A stretch of 64,000 nucleotides of DNA from assembly GCF_000025485.1 (NCBI RefSeq), contig NC_013852.1:1-64000 (forward strand), given 5' to 3'. The notes beneath the pieces were generated by a model. It saw nothing but the letters and a program-made list of their open reading frames with translations. It had not been told where the DNA came from and made no database searches. Of the stretch, positions 16,627-24,225 are shown in pieces. The DNA comes from Allochromatium vinosum DSM 180 (GTDB lineage: Bacteria; Pseudomonadota; Gammaproteobacteria; Chromatiales; Chromatiaceae). Numbering within the stretch: position 1 is the first letter of the stretch; every line of letters starts with the position of its first letter. The translations under genes and the position numbers were made by a program.

Positions 16627-17145
16627 ATGCGCCACCTCCCCGTCTCGTTCCTGCTCGGTTCCACCCTCCTGCTCACCAGCGGCTGCGCCACCGTCACGCG
16701 CGGCACCACCGACACCCTGGTCATCGAAAGCGACCCGCCCGGCGCTCAGGTCACGCTCTCCAACGGCATGAGCGGCCAGACACCGGCGAGCTTCAAGCTC
16801 TCGCGCAAGACCGCTGTGGTGATCGACATCGCCAAGGCGGGCTATGAGCCGGTCAAGGTCAACGTCCAGCCGCAGATCTCCGGGGCCGGGGGCGCAGGCA
16901 TGGCCGGCAACGTGCTGGTCGGCGGTCTGATCGGAGTGGCCGTGGATGCCGGAACCGGGGCCATGAACGACCTCAAGCCCAACCCGATCCAGGTGCGGTT
17001 GGCGCCGCTCGCCGGGGGCGCCGCCAGCCAATCCGCGACGGCCATCGACGCGCGCCTGCAACGGCTCGCCGCGATGCGTCGCTCCGGCGCACTGACCGAG
17101 ACGGAGTACCGGCGCAAGCGCGCCGAGATCCTCGACGGTCTGTAG
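16627..17145 (+). CDS. Lipoprotein with PEGA-like and SHOCT-like parts
   Basis: 172 residues. The N-terminus MRHLPVSFLLGSTLLLTSGC is a lipoprotein signal peptide with the lipobox cysteine at residue 20. TDTLVIESDPPGAQVTLSNG fits a PEGA-type beta domain. A Gly-rich hydrophobic segment (GMAGNVLVGGLIGVAVDAG) follows and may insert in the membrane. The end, RLQRLAAMRRSGALTETEYRRKRAEIL, is SHOCT-like. It is an envelope protein of unknown role lying between csx16 and the cas2 genes, behind palindrome copy 4, which is why it may belong to the island. Confidence 0.8.
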   Translation: MRHLPVSFLLGSTLLLTSGCATVTRGTTDTLVIESDPPGAQVTLSNGMSGQTPASFKLSRKTAVVIDIAKAGYEPVKVNVQPQISGAGGAGMAGNVLVGGLIGVAVDAGTGAMNDLKPNPIQVRLAPLAGGAASQSATAIDARLQRLAAMRRSGALTETEYRRKRAEILDGL

Positions 17146-17154
17146 GCCGTCATC

Positions 17155-17185
17155 GTGACGCCCCGTGCGCTGGGCGGGGCGTCAC
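17155..17185 (+). terminator. Strong GC hairpin before cas2
   Basis: GTGACGCCCC, 11-nt loop, GGGGCGTCAC: perfect 10-bp stem just after the lipoprotein stop codon. No T-run follows. Likely separates the accessory block from the adaptation genes or protects the upstream mRNA. Confidence 0.5.
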
Positions 17186-17239
17186 AGAGACATCCAGCGT
17201 ATTCATCGCCGCCCATTCAGGCGGTGTCAGGGGGATTCG

Positions 17240-17524
17240 ATGTCGAGCCGCTTGGCCGTATTCGCCTATGACATCCGCGATGACCGTGTGCGTCGGCACG
17301 CGCTCAAGACCCTGCGCGAATGGCGTCTCGATGGGCAGCTGTCGGTGCATGAATGTCAGGTCGACGCCATCCAGGCCCGGCGGCTGTTTGAGCAACTCGG
17401 TGATGAACTCGACCCGGCCACCGATGCCTGGCTGTTCACCTGGGTCGAAGGGCATCGCGCTGTGCTGGCCCGTGGCAAGGGTCGCACCACGGCGCTTCAG
17501 GATGGCCTGCTGCTGGCTGCCTGA
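17240..17524 (+). CDS. cas2: Cas2-family protein A
   Basis: 94 residues. MSSRLAVFAYDIRDDRVRRHALKTLREW shows the ferredoxin-like first strand and the YDI-x-DD acidic site of Cas2, and WRLDGQLSVHECQVD aligns with the second strand. Expected to bridge Cas1 dimers during spacer integration. The start is the ATG after GGGGG; the frame is open further upstream. It is followed 26 nt later by a second Cas2-like gene and then by cas1. Confidence 0.85.
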   Translation: MSSRLAVFAYDIRDDRVRRHALKTLREWRLDGQLSVHECQVDAIQARRLFEQLGDELDPATDAWLFTWVEGHRAVLARGKGRTTALQDGLLLAA

Positions 17525-17550
17525 GTCCATCCAACATCCGGAGGCGTTCC

Positions 17551-17922
17551 ATGTCCCAGTCCGGTTGGTATCTGCTCGCCTATGACATTGCCGATCCACG
17601 CCGCTTGCAGCGGTTGCATCGGGCCGTGCGCCGCGAAGGGATCGCGCTGCAACGCTCGGTTTTTCTGGTCCAAGGCACCGAGTCCGACATTGAGGCGCTG
17701 CTCGATCGGTTGGAGACTCTGATGGATGTGGCCAAGGACGATCTGCGCGCCTATCCGGTCGCAGCCCCCTCAGCACTCTGGTTGCAGGGGCAATGCGTCG
17801 TCCAGGGCCATCTGCTCGGCGATGGCGAAGCGGCCACCGAATCACGCCCCAGCGCGCCCGGTTGGCGGGCGCTGACCACACCGACACCCCCCGTGCTTCC
17901 GTTCACCCGGAGTCAATCATGA
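17551..17922 (+). CDS. cas2: Cas2-family protein B
   Basis: 123 residues. SGWYLLAYDIADPRRLQRLHRAVRREGIALQRSVFLVQG is a canonical Cas2 core with Asp in YDI. The protein is longer than protein A by a polar C-terminal tail after DDLRAYPV. It overlaps cas1 by 4 nt (ATGA). Protein B is closer to the classical Cas2 consensus than protein A. Two cas2 genes beside one cas1 suggests a hetero-oligomer or that one copy has a different job. Confidence 0.88.
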   Translation: MSQSGWYLLAYDIADPRRLQRLHRAVRREGIALQRSVFLVQGTESDIEALLDRLETLMDVAKDDLRAYPVAAPSALWLQGQCVVQGHLLGDGEAATESRPSAPGWRALTTPTPPVLPFTRSQS

Positions 17923-18959
17923 ACGCCCAACTGCTGCTCGTCATCGACCACCGCGACACGCAACTGACGCTCGACGGCGGGGCCTTGCGTCTGGTCACAC
18001 CCGGCACCAAGCCGCGCCATATCCCGCTCGGCGTGCTCGGGCTGGTGGTGGTGCATGGACGCGCCCTGGTCGGTTGTGATGTCTGGCGGGCACTGGCCGA
18101 GCGAGGGATTCCGGCCGTGATGCAACCGGGACGCGGGCGTGGGGTCTGTGCCTGGATGGGGCCGGCGCTGGGGGCGACGGGCGTCTTGCGCGCAGCCCAG
18201 CATCGGGCCGCCGAACAGGTCGAGCGGCGCCTGATGTTGGCGCGGGATCTGATCGCCGCCAAGCTCCTGGCTCAGGCGCGCGTCATCGAGCGTCTGCCCG
18301 TAGCGTCGGACCCGCCCGAGACCCGAACCGCCGTGCGTCGTCAGCAAGATCTGGCGCTCGCCCGACTTGGTCAGGCATCGAGCACCACGGAAGTCATGGG
18401 ACTCGAAGGTTCGGCGGCGGCGGCGTGGTTCCGCTGGCTGACCCTGTGGCTGTCGCCGACGTGGGGATTCCAGGGACGCAATCGCCGTCCGCCCCGTGAT
18501 CCGGTCAATGCCCTGCTTTCGCTCGGGTATACACTGCTTGGCGGGGAGATGCTGTCGGTCATTCAGCAACAGGGGCTGGATCCGGCGCGCGGACTGCTGC
18601 ATGAACTGGTTCCCGGACGCGAATCCCTGGTGCTCGATCTGATCGAACCCCTACGTCCCTCTGTCGATCTGGTGCTACTCGGGATGCTGGATCGTCTTCT
18701 CACGCCCGAGGATTTCACCACCAGCCCTGAAGATGGATGCCGGTTGTCGAAGGAAGCACGTGGGCGCTTCTATCAAGCCTGGGCACAGGCGCGGCAGGAC
18801 TGGCCCGATTTGCAGGCGACGTTGGAGGATGAACGCGCGGGCACCGTGGTCAGTCTCACGCAGCTGTGCCGTCGTCAGACCGAAGTCTTGCGTCAGGTGC
18901 TCAAGCCGGTCATGACCGGTCAATGCAGCCAGGGCGATGAATTCGGACTGGAGTTCTGA
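17919..18959 (+). CDS. cas1: Cas1 integrase
   Basis: 346 residues, normal length. Catalytic positions look intact: Glu163 in LEGSAAAAWF, His228 in GLLHELVPGRES, and Asp240/Glu243 in LVLDLIEPLRP. With Cas2 it captures and inserts spacers at the leader end of arrays. No reverse transcriptase is fused to it or encoded nearby. The frame is open upstream, but the ATG overlapping the cas2 stop is clearly the start. Array 2 begins 263 nt downstream. Confidence 0.95.
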   Translation: MNAQLLLVIDHRDTQLTLDGGALRLVTPGTKPRHIPLGVLGLVVVHGRALVGCDVWRALAERGIPAVMQPGRGRGVCAWMGPALGATGVLRAAQHRAAEQVERRLMLARDLIAAKLLAQARVIERLPVASDPPETRTAVRRQQDLALARLGQASSTTEVMGLEGSAAAAWFRWLTLWLSPTWGFQGRNRRPPRDPVNALLSLGYTLLGGEMLSVIQQQGLDPARGLLHELVPGRESLVLDLIEPLRPSVDLVLLGMLDRLLTPEDFTTSPEDGCRLSKEARGRFYQAWAQARQDWPDLQATLEDERAGTVVSLTQLCRRQTEVLRQVLKPVMTGQCSQGDEFGLEF

Positions 18960-19222
18960 TCAAATTGCGCGGCAAACCCCGTCCCTCAGGGCGGGGAAGG
19001 ATAGCGCCTCGATAGGCTTGGCACGGCGACTTTAGTGTCTGTTCACAGTATTTGATCCAAGCGCCAAGTTCGATACTATCAAGCTTGGCCAGCAAGGCCA
19101 CTCTGCCCCTGATATCTGTTGTATTTTTGATCAAAACTTGACCTAACTTTTTTGTTGACTCAATGTGTATGCTAGAGCTTGTCTATCAGATTGATTTATC
19201 AAGCAAAAGTTATCCACAAGGA
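18960..19222 (+). promoter_or_regulatory. Leader of CRISPR array 2
   Basis: Begins with a GC hairpin (18977-18996, CCCCGTCC/GGGCGGGG type) that may end cas1 transcription, then becomes AT-rich. A possible promoter is TTGACC (19138-19143) and CAATGT 17 bp later; a second TTGACT lies at 19155. TTATCCACA at 19210-19218 sits four bases before the first repeat, as in array 1. This end is opposite to the variant terminal repeat, consistent with a leader. Confidence 0.65.
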
Positions 19223-19945
19223 GTCCGCATTGAGACCCGCTTTCGAGGGGATTAAGACGCCTCGGTGCCCGCTGTTGAAATAGCGATGGTGTCCGCATTG
19301 AGACCCGCTTTCGAGGGGATTAAGACGCCGTGTTCAGGTCCGACACGCCAGCGGTGGCCGTCCGCATTGAGACCCGCTTTCGAGGGGATTAAGACGGTCT
19401 GCGGGGCCTGGCACGTCCCGGCCCTGGCGTCCGCATTGAGACCCGCTTTCGAGGGGATTAAGACTCGTTCCCGGCGTCGACCTGGGTCTTGGTGCCCAGT
19501 CCGCATTGAGACCCGCTTTCGAGGGGATTAAGACATAGTTAGGTTACGTACATCGGTATTAATTAGGTCCGCATTGAGACCCGCTTTCGAGGGGATTAAG
19601 ACTAGTAGTGGCGACGATTGAGGCGGATTTTCATTGTCCGCATTGAGACCCGCTTTCGAGGGGATTAAGACAGATATTTTTTATTGGAATCACATTCTTG
19701 CAAGTCCGCATTGAGACCCGCTTTCGAGGGGATTAAGACCTACCACTTTCCCATGTACCATTTTCCCATCGGTCCGCATTGAGACCCGCTTTCGAGGGGA
19801 TTAAGACCTTCCTCTTCGTTATCGCTGGGTTGGTATACGGTCCGCATTGAGACCCGCTTTCGAGGGGATTAAGACGTTGCAGTAAGCTAGGCAGAACTCT
19901 GGGTTCAGCGTCCGCATTGAGACCCGCTTTCGAGGGGATTAAGAG
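19223..19945 (+). CRISPR. CRISPR array 2: 11 repeats, 10 spacers
   Basis: 36-nt repeats begin GTCCGCATTGAGACCCGC and end GAGGGGATTAAGAC. Repeat starts: 19223, 19291, 19360, 19429, 19499, 19567, 19636, 19704, 19772, 19840 and 19910. Spacers are 32-34 nt. The last repeat ends AAGAG instead of AAGAC, marking the leader-distal end. The repeat differs from array 1 mainly in its first nine and central bases but shares GAGACCCG and the final 14 nt including the handle, so one Cmr complex could use both. It lies directly behind cas2-cas2-cas1. Confidence 0.98.
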
Positions 19946-20022
19946 AAGAAGGCAAATCGTTGTCAGTGAGTTTACTTTGTGTTTTGATACAGCCTCTCTG
20001 ACAACAACGAACAGAACAGGCC

Positions 20023-20319
20023 ATGTCGACACAAGAAGAACTCCAAGAACTGCTTGAGCAGAAAAGACTTCTGGACGAGAAGATTGAAAATGCACGTAAA
20101 GCCGCGCGCGGACAGGCGATCGAGCAAGCGTTGAGTCTGATCACGACATTCCAATTGACGCCGGAAGACCTGTTTTCCAGCACGAAGAAAGGCAAAGCCA
20201 AGTCGAAAGCCCCGCCGAAATATCGTGATCCCGAGACCGGCAAGACCTGGACGGGGAGGGGACCGATCCCGAGTTGGCTCAAGGACAAGAACCGGGACGA
20301 CTATCTGATCGAGGCGTAA
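20023..20319 (+). CDS. H-NS family nucleoid protein
   Basis: 98 residues. N-terminal coiled-coil (EELQELLEQKRLLDEKIENARKAARG) for oligomerisation and a C-terminal AT-hook-like DNA-binding domain, KYRDPETGKTWTGRGPIPSWL, typical of the H-NS/BpH3 group. Plasmid H-NS proteins silence AT-rich DNA. It lies 77 nt after array 2; the nearby AT-rich leaders and origin repeats are possible targets, as H-NS represses CRISPR loci in enterobacteria. Confidence 0.92.
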   Translation: MSTQEELQELLEQKRLLDEKIENARKAARGQAIEQALSLITTFQLTPEDLFSSTKKGKAKSKAPPKYRDPETGKTWTGRGPIPSWLKDKNRDDYLIEA

Positions 20320-20368
20320 GAGGCGGCCTAAAGCAATCCGGCTTTCGGCTGAGAGGCGATAAGTCTCC

Positions 20369-20719
20369 GTGCTGATCGAACGTCCACTCGCCTATGCCGC
20401 GCTCGGACTCTGCGCGGCTTTGGCGTTGCCTCAATGGAACGCGATCCAGTCTGGATCGGGCACGCATTCTCCCGCTGCGCTTCTGATCGCGGCCCTGTTT
20501 GGAGCCGTGGCGGTGTTTCTCGGTGTCCGGTTCGCGCAATCCCATGCTGACCCGCGCGCCCAGCGTCGGCGTCTGATCCTCTGGGGCGTGATCTCAGCCA
20601 TCATCGCTCTATTTCTGCTGCTGGTCGCCATCCAGGTCGAGCCGATCTGGGAGCGTGCAGCCGATGTCGGGGCGGCGTTTCTGGTGCTGCTCGCCTTCCT
20701 CTATCCGCTCCGACGCTAA
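20369..20719 (+). CDS. Small integral membrane protein
   Basis: 116 residues with a GTG start. Four hydrophobic segments can be seen: near PLAYAALGLCAALAL, AALLIAALFGAVAVFLG, ILWGVISAIIALFLLLVAI and VGAAFLVLLAFLYPL, separated by a basic loop (DPRAQRRR). No family was recognised and no catalytic residues are visible. It follows the H-NS gene by 49 nt and may share its transcript. Confidence 0.6.
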   Translation: MLIERPLAYAALGLCAALALPQWNAIQSGSGTHSPAALLIAALFGAVAVFLGVRFAQSHADPRAQRRRLILWGVISAIIALFLLLVAIQVEPIWERAADVGAAFLVLLAFLYPLRR

Positions 20720-20724
20720 AGCGT

Positions 20725-21048
20725 TCAGGCAATAGCCTGGATGCCTTTCTTCTCAATGACGGTCAGAAGACGCAGTGCCGGCCCGCCGGGGCGTTTCACA
20801 CCACGCTCCCAGTCGGAGATCAGGTTTTTGCTGACGTTGAGATAGCGGGCAAAGACCGGCTGTGAGAGATGTTCACGTTCGCGCAGGGCGCGAATCGCCT
20901 CTGGCGGAAAGGATTCGACCGGTGTCAGGCAGGCGTCGTCGAATTCACGCATGGTCTGCTTGTCGATCGCGCCCATCTCATGCAGGGCTTCCATCGTTTC
21001 ATGGATCGAGGCCAGCACTTCGCTGCGGTACTGTTTAGCCATGCTCAT
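20725..21048 (-). CDS. HigA-like antitoxin / XRE regulator, no toxin partner
   Basis: 107 residues. The C-terminal half is a helix-turn-helix: EAIRALREREHLSQPVFARYLNVSKNLISDWERGVKRPGGPALRLL, as in HigA2/RHH-independent antitoxins of the RelE-partnered type. The N-terminal ~45 residues (IHETMEALHEMGAIDKQTMREFDD) form the usual toxin-contacting part. No RelE/HigB-like gene lies upstream or downstream, so it seems orphaned. It is transcribed towards the membrane-protein gene, with 5 bp between their stop codons. Confidence 0.85.
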   Translation of the reverse strand: MSMAKQYRSEVLASIHETMEALHEMGAIDKQTMREFDDACLTPVESFPPEAIRALREREHLSQPVFARYLNVSKNLISDWERGVKRPGGPALRLLTVIEKKGIQAIA

Positions 21049-21072
21049 CTCCGCTTTTGTATCACACTAAGT

Positions 21073-21078
21073 ATTATA
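21073..21078 (-). promoter_or_regulatory. -10 box of the antitoxin gene
   Basis: Reads TATAAT on the minus strand, 25 bp before the antitoxin ATG, inside GTATAATAC, a short inverted repeat that could be an autoregulatory operator. No good -35 box is seen at 17 bp. Confidence 0.45.
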
Positions 21079-21176
21079 CAACACAGATCCGAACCCAGCC
21101 GTTCGGCATCCCGATTCGCCCTCTGTGATACCTTCCCGTACCCTTCGCGGTCCCTTCAACATGATGGAGACCGTAA

Positions 21177-22118
21177 ATGTTCCGTTCGATCCGTTTTGCC
21201 CTGCCCATCCTGCTGCTGTCCATCAGCACAGCCAGTCACGCGGCTTTCGATGCCTGCCGCGATTACTTCCCCAACCAGACCCCGCCCAAGGTCAGCATGA
21301 GTCCGGGCAAGATCCGCGATCTCTGCATGTCGGACTTCGCCATCCTGCACTCCGGCGAGTCCAAGACGGCGGTATTCGTCGTCGAGAAGCTGAACCGCGC
21401 CCGGCTGATCGACGCTCAGGATGAGGAACGAACCGACAAGTTCTATGAGGAGGCACGTCTACCGAGCGCACACCGCGCCCGTCTGGCCGACTACAAGGGA
21501 TCGGGCTTTGACCGGGGGCATCTGGCCCCAGCCGCCGACATGCCCACGCCCGAAGCGATGGCGCAGTCGTTCTCGCTGGCGAACATGGTCCCGCAAGCCT
21601 CCGAGAATAACCGGGGCATTTGGGCCAAGAACGTCGAGAAGCCGGCCCGACAGTACGCCATGCGCGCCAAGGGCGACGTGTTCGTGTTCACCGGGCCGGT
21701 GTTCAGCGCCAAGCCTGAGACCATCGGAGCGGGGCGCGTCTGGGTGCCGAGCTATCTCTACAAGCTGGTCTACGATGCCGCCGATAACAAGGCTTGGGCT
21801 TACTGGGTCGAGAACACCAATGAGGCCCGTATGAGACGCCCAATCAGCTATGAGGAACTGTTGAAGCGCACGGGCATCGAGTTCCTGCCGGGGATCAAGC
21901 CCGCATTGGGCGGCGGGGCCGTGGCCGGATCGGGGCCAAGCGAGCCGGCACCTGTGGTGAGGGCCGTGTCCACATCAGCATTCGGAGAGTGCGGCAGCAA
22001 GCGCTACTGCAAGCAGATGTCGAGCTGTGAGGAAGCGATGCATCACCTCAACAACTGCGGTGTGCGGTCGCTCGATGGGGATGGTGACGGGGTGCCGTGC
22101 GAGGCGCTGTGTCGCTGA
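21177..22118 (+). CDS. Secreted DNA/RNA non-specific endonuclease with excalibur domain
   Basis: 313 residues. A signal peptide (MFRSIRFALPILLLSISTASHA) targets it to the periplasm or outside. The catalytic ββα-metal motif is DRGHLAPAADM with FSLANMVPQ and NNRGIWAKNVE, as in NucA-type endonucleases. The C-terminal ~45 residues contain DGDGDGVPCE, the calcium-binding excalibur motif, with four cysteines around it. Plausible roles are nucleotide scavenging or degradation of incoming DNA. The start is the ATG after ATGGAG; the gene stands alone. Confidence 0.93.
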   Translation: MFRSIRFALPILLLSISTASHAAFDACRDYFPNQTPPKVSMSPGKIRDLCMSDFAILHSGESKTAVFVVEKLNRARLIDAQDEERTDKFYEEARLPSAHRARLADYKGSGFDRGHLAPAADMPTPEAMAQSFSLANMVPQASENNRGIWAKNVEKPARQYAMRAKGDVFVFTGPVFSAKPETIGAGRVWVPSYLYKLVYDAADNKAWAYWVENTNEARMRRPISYEELLKRTGIEFLPGIKPALGGGAVAGSGPSEPAPVVRAVSTSAFGECGSKRYCKQMSSCEEAMHHLNNCGVRSLDGDGDGVPCEALCR

Positions 22119-22134
22119 CAACAACCGAGTCAGA

Positions 22135-22169
22135 TGGAGGTCAGCGACGATAGAATCGTCCGGCCTCCA
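22135..22169. terminator. Bidirectional hairpin between convergent genes
   Basis: Inner stem GACGAT/ATCGTC with a 3-nt loop, outer stem TGGAGG/CCTCCA. It sits between two converging genes (the nuclease on + and a DUF4124 gene on -). No T-run on either side. Confidence 0.5.
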
Positions 22170-22176
22170 GTTCGTG

Positions 22177-22671
22177 TCAGGGCCTTGGTGGATGTGGTGG
22201 CCGTGGTTTCGGCGGTCGCTTCGGTGGCGGTTTCAGATCCTTGCGATCAGGTTTGGGTGGCTTGATGCCGTTCGAGGGCGGCGGGGATGGTGGACGCAGA
22301 TCCCTGACGATATAGCGCGTGCTCCCTGTGCGCGAGCGCTCGGCGTCTCTCTCGGCCTTCTCGCGTTCGATCTGACGCTGCCGCTCTTGATAGAACCGGA
22401 TCTCGGCTTCGCGCGCTAGGGCGCGTTGCCGGGTGCGTTGCCGCATGATCTCGTCGGTGATGGCCACCGCTTCAGCCGTCCGACGCTGGGCCTCGCGCCG
22501 TTGCGCGGCGCTCGGGCGGTGGACCTCCAGCTCGACGATCTCGGCGGATGGACCGCATGGCTCGTCGGAGAAGACCGCGCGGCCCTTGGCATCCTGGCAG
22601 CGATAGAGGGTGTCGGCGAAGGCATCAACGGCGAGCAGGGTCAGCGGGGCGATGAGCACGAAGCGGCGCAT
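22177..22671 (-). CDS. DUF4124 periplasmic protein, Pro/Arg-rich tail
   Basis: 164 residues. MRRFVLIAPLTLLAVDAFA is a signal peptide; DTLYRCQDAKGRAVFSDEPCG is the DUF4124 core with two cysteines likely to form a disulfide. A long charged helix rich in Arg/Glu/Gln follows, then a proline-rich end (PPSPPPSNGIKPPKPD...). The open frame extends 144 nt upstream, but the chosen ATG gives the signal peptide directly. Function unknown; a second DUF4124 protein is encoded near 36.6 kb. Confidence 0.75.
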   Translation of the reverse strand: MRRFVLIAPLTLLAVDAFADTLYRCQDAKGRAVFSDEPCGPSAEIVELEVHRPSAAQRREAQRRTAEAVAITDEIMRQRTRQRALAREAEIRFYQERQRQIEREKAERDAERSRTGSTRYIVRDLRPPSPPPSNGIKPPKPDRKDLKPPPKRPPKPRPPHPPRP

Positions 22672-22840
22672 GATGGGGCGTTCCTTCTGAATGGCGACTC
22701 CAGCCGGGAGGATGCCCGAATACGACGCGGCGTGGCAACGCCATGTATCAGCGCGCGTCATCTCGGGTCGCCCGGTTGGTGTCCATCCGGTATGATCGGG
22801 GACGAAAAAACACACGTCATGGCGCCTGGAGGACCATAGG

Positions 22841-23830
22841 ATGGCTCGCCGACCTCAGACACTGCCGGAATCTCCATCCGGCCCCAACACTGCTCCGGAG
22901 CAGTCGCCGGCCCATGACCCGTCGACAGCGCCGAGCGAGCCAACAGGATGCGCGAAGGAATCGATGCTGGGTACGCTTGCGCGACTCGAAGCCCTCAGCG
23001 CCGAGCGCGCCAAGAAGCGCCAATCGGAAGAGACAGCCAAGATCCTTCAGTTGCCGCTACCGATCTGGCCGGATCAGGTTCGGGGTGTGCCGAATGTGGC
23101 GTTGCGTTCAGCGCTATTCGGAGCGATCAAGCGTGGCCCAAGGCGCTACATGGATCGCGAAATCGTCACGAGCCTGGACGGCTACGAGGTGCGCTACACC
23201 GGCCCCCGGCTCGATCAAGCCGATCTGGATGTCTGGGAACAGTGTCTGCATCTGGCCCGTCAGGGGGGTGTCGGCTGTCGCATCCATTTCACAGCACACA
23301 GCTTCCTCAAAAACATCCATCGCTCGACGGGAGGAAAGGACGTCGAATGGCTCAAGAGCGCCTTCAGCCGTCTAGCCTCTGCGGTCATCGAAGCCAAGCA
23401 CGGCAAGTTCGCCTACTTCGGTCCCATGATCCAGCACGGCGGACGCGATGATGAGACCGGGGAATACTGCATCGAGATGAACCCAGCCATCGTGGCGCTC
23501 TACGGCCCGGATGGCTGGAGTCAGATCGACTGGCAGCAACGTCAGCAGCTCAAGCGGCAGCCGCTGGCTCAGTGGCTCCACGGCTTCTACTCAACCCACG
23601 CCCAGCCCTTCCCGCTCAAGGTCAAGACCCTGCATCAGCTTTCGGGAAGCGAGATCAAACAGCTCTACCACTTTCGAGCGGAGTTGAAAGCGGCGCTGGC
23701 GAAACTGGAAGAAGCAACAGGCTGGTCATGGAACATCGACGAAGCGGATCTCGTGCATCTCAACAAAATCCCAACTCCGAGCCAATCCAAGCATCTTTTG
23801 AAGAAAAATAAAGAAAAATCAACAAAATAA
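22841..23830 (+). CDS. trfA: TrfA-family plasmid replication initiator
   Basis: 329 residues. The central part matches TrfA of IncP plasmids: LPIWPDQVRGVPNVALRSALF, then RYTGPRLDQADLDVWEQCLHLAR and FLKNIHRSTGGKDVEWLKSAFSRL, and the winged-helix part around LAQWLHGFYSTHAQPFPLKV. TrfA binds iterons to open the origin. The N-terminal ~60 residues are polar and variable. GGAGG lies 8 nt before the ATG. Direct repeats start 38 nt after the stop codon, the expected place for the origin. This is the strongest sign that the window is plasmid DNA. Confidence 0.93.
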   Translation: MARRPQTLPESPSGPNTAPEQSPAHDPSTAPSEPTGCAKESMLGTLARLEALSAERAKKRQSEETAKILQLPLPIWPDQVRGVPNVALRSALFGAIKRGPRRYMDREIVTSLDGYEVRYTGPRLDQADLDVWEQCLHLARQGGVGCRIHFTAHSFLKNIHRSTGGKDVEWLKSAFSRLASAVIEAKHGKFAYFGPMIQHGGRDDETGEYCIEMNPAIVALYGPDGWSQIDWQQRQQLKRQPLAQWLHGFYSTHAQPFPLKVKTLHQLSGSEIKQLYHFRAELKAALAKLEEATGWSWNIDEADLVHLNKIPTPSQSKHLLKKNKEKSTK

Positions 23831-23867
23831 AATCGAAATCGCATGTTACTTCGAGACCTTAAGGCAA

Positions 23868-24114
23868 GGGATAGCGCCGATGGTGGCACGGGATAGCGCC
23901 GATGTTCAGCCGCAAACAAACCGCAATCCTGGCCTGATTGCGCGCCGAAATGGCTCTGCCCTGTCATTGGAGGTTGCCATATGGTGGCATGGGATAGCGC
24001 CGATGGTGGCATGGGATAGCGCCGATGGTGGCATGGGATAGCGCCGATGGTGGCATGGGATAGCGCCGATGGTGGCATGGGATAGCGCCGATGGTGGCAT
24101 GGGATAGCGCCGAT
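23868..24114 (+). repeat. oriV: Origin iterons, 22-bp pitch (oriV)
   Basis: GGGATAGCGCCGAT begins at 23868, 23890, 23991, 24013, 24035, 24057, 24079 and 24101. The last six are strictly tandem at 22 bp with identical GGTGGCAT linkers, about two helical turns; the first two are separated from them by an 87-bp gap. The array follows trfA, so these are very probably the initiator-binding iterons. Confidence 0.92.
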
Positions 24115-24119
24115 GGTGG

Positions 24120-24222
24120 CATCGCAAAAATCACACGCAATCATTTGAAATTAAATAACTTTTTTTGATTTCCGAAATCGCCTAATCTTCTTTTAATCTA
24201 TTTTTAATCCCTTCCTAATCTA
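24120..24222. other. AT-rich region next to iterons (possible unwinding element)
   Basis: About 100 bp much richer in A+T than its surroundings, with runs such as AAATTAAATAACTTTTTTTG and three TAATCT/TAATCC-like steps (CTAATCTTC, TTAATCTATTTTTAATC, CTAATCTATT). Such a stretch beside iterons is where origin melting usually starts. No clear DnaA box (TTATCCACA) was seen inside it. Confidence 0.6.
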
Positions 24223-24225
24223 TTG

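Noticed and set aside
18999-19008. GGATAGCGCC, a match to part of the origin iteron, in the array 2 leader
   Set aside because: Ten bases only, single copy and no neighbouring repeat; chance is possible.
19079-19086. CAAGCTTGG half-match to the accessory palindrome in the array 2 leader
   Set aside because: Only one arm matches; not palindromic.
20725-21048. Complete toxin-antitoxin pair
   Set aside because: Only the HigA-like antitoxin is present; no RelE/HigB-like frame is found on either side.
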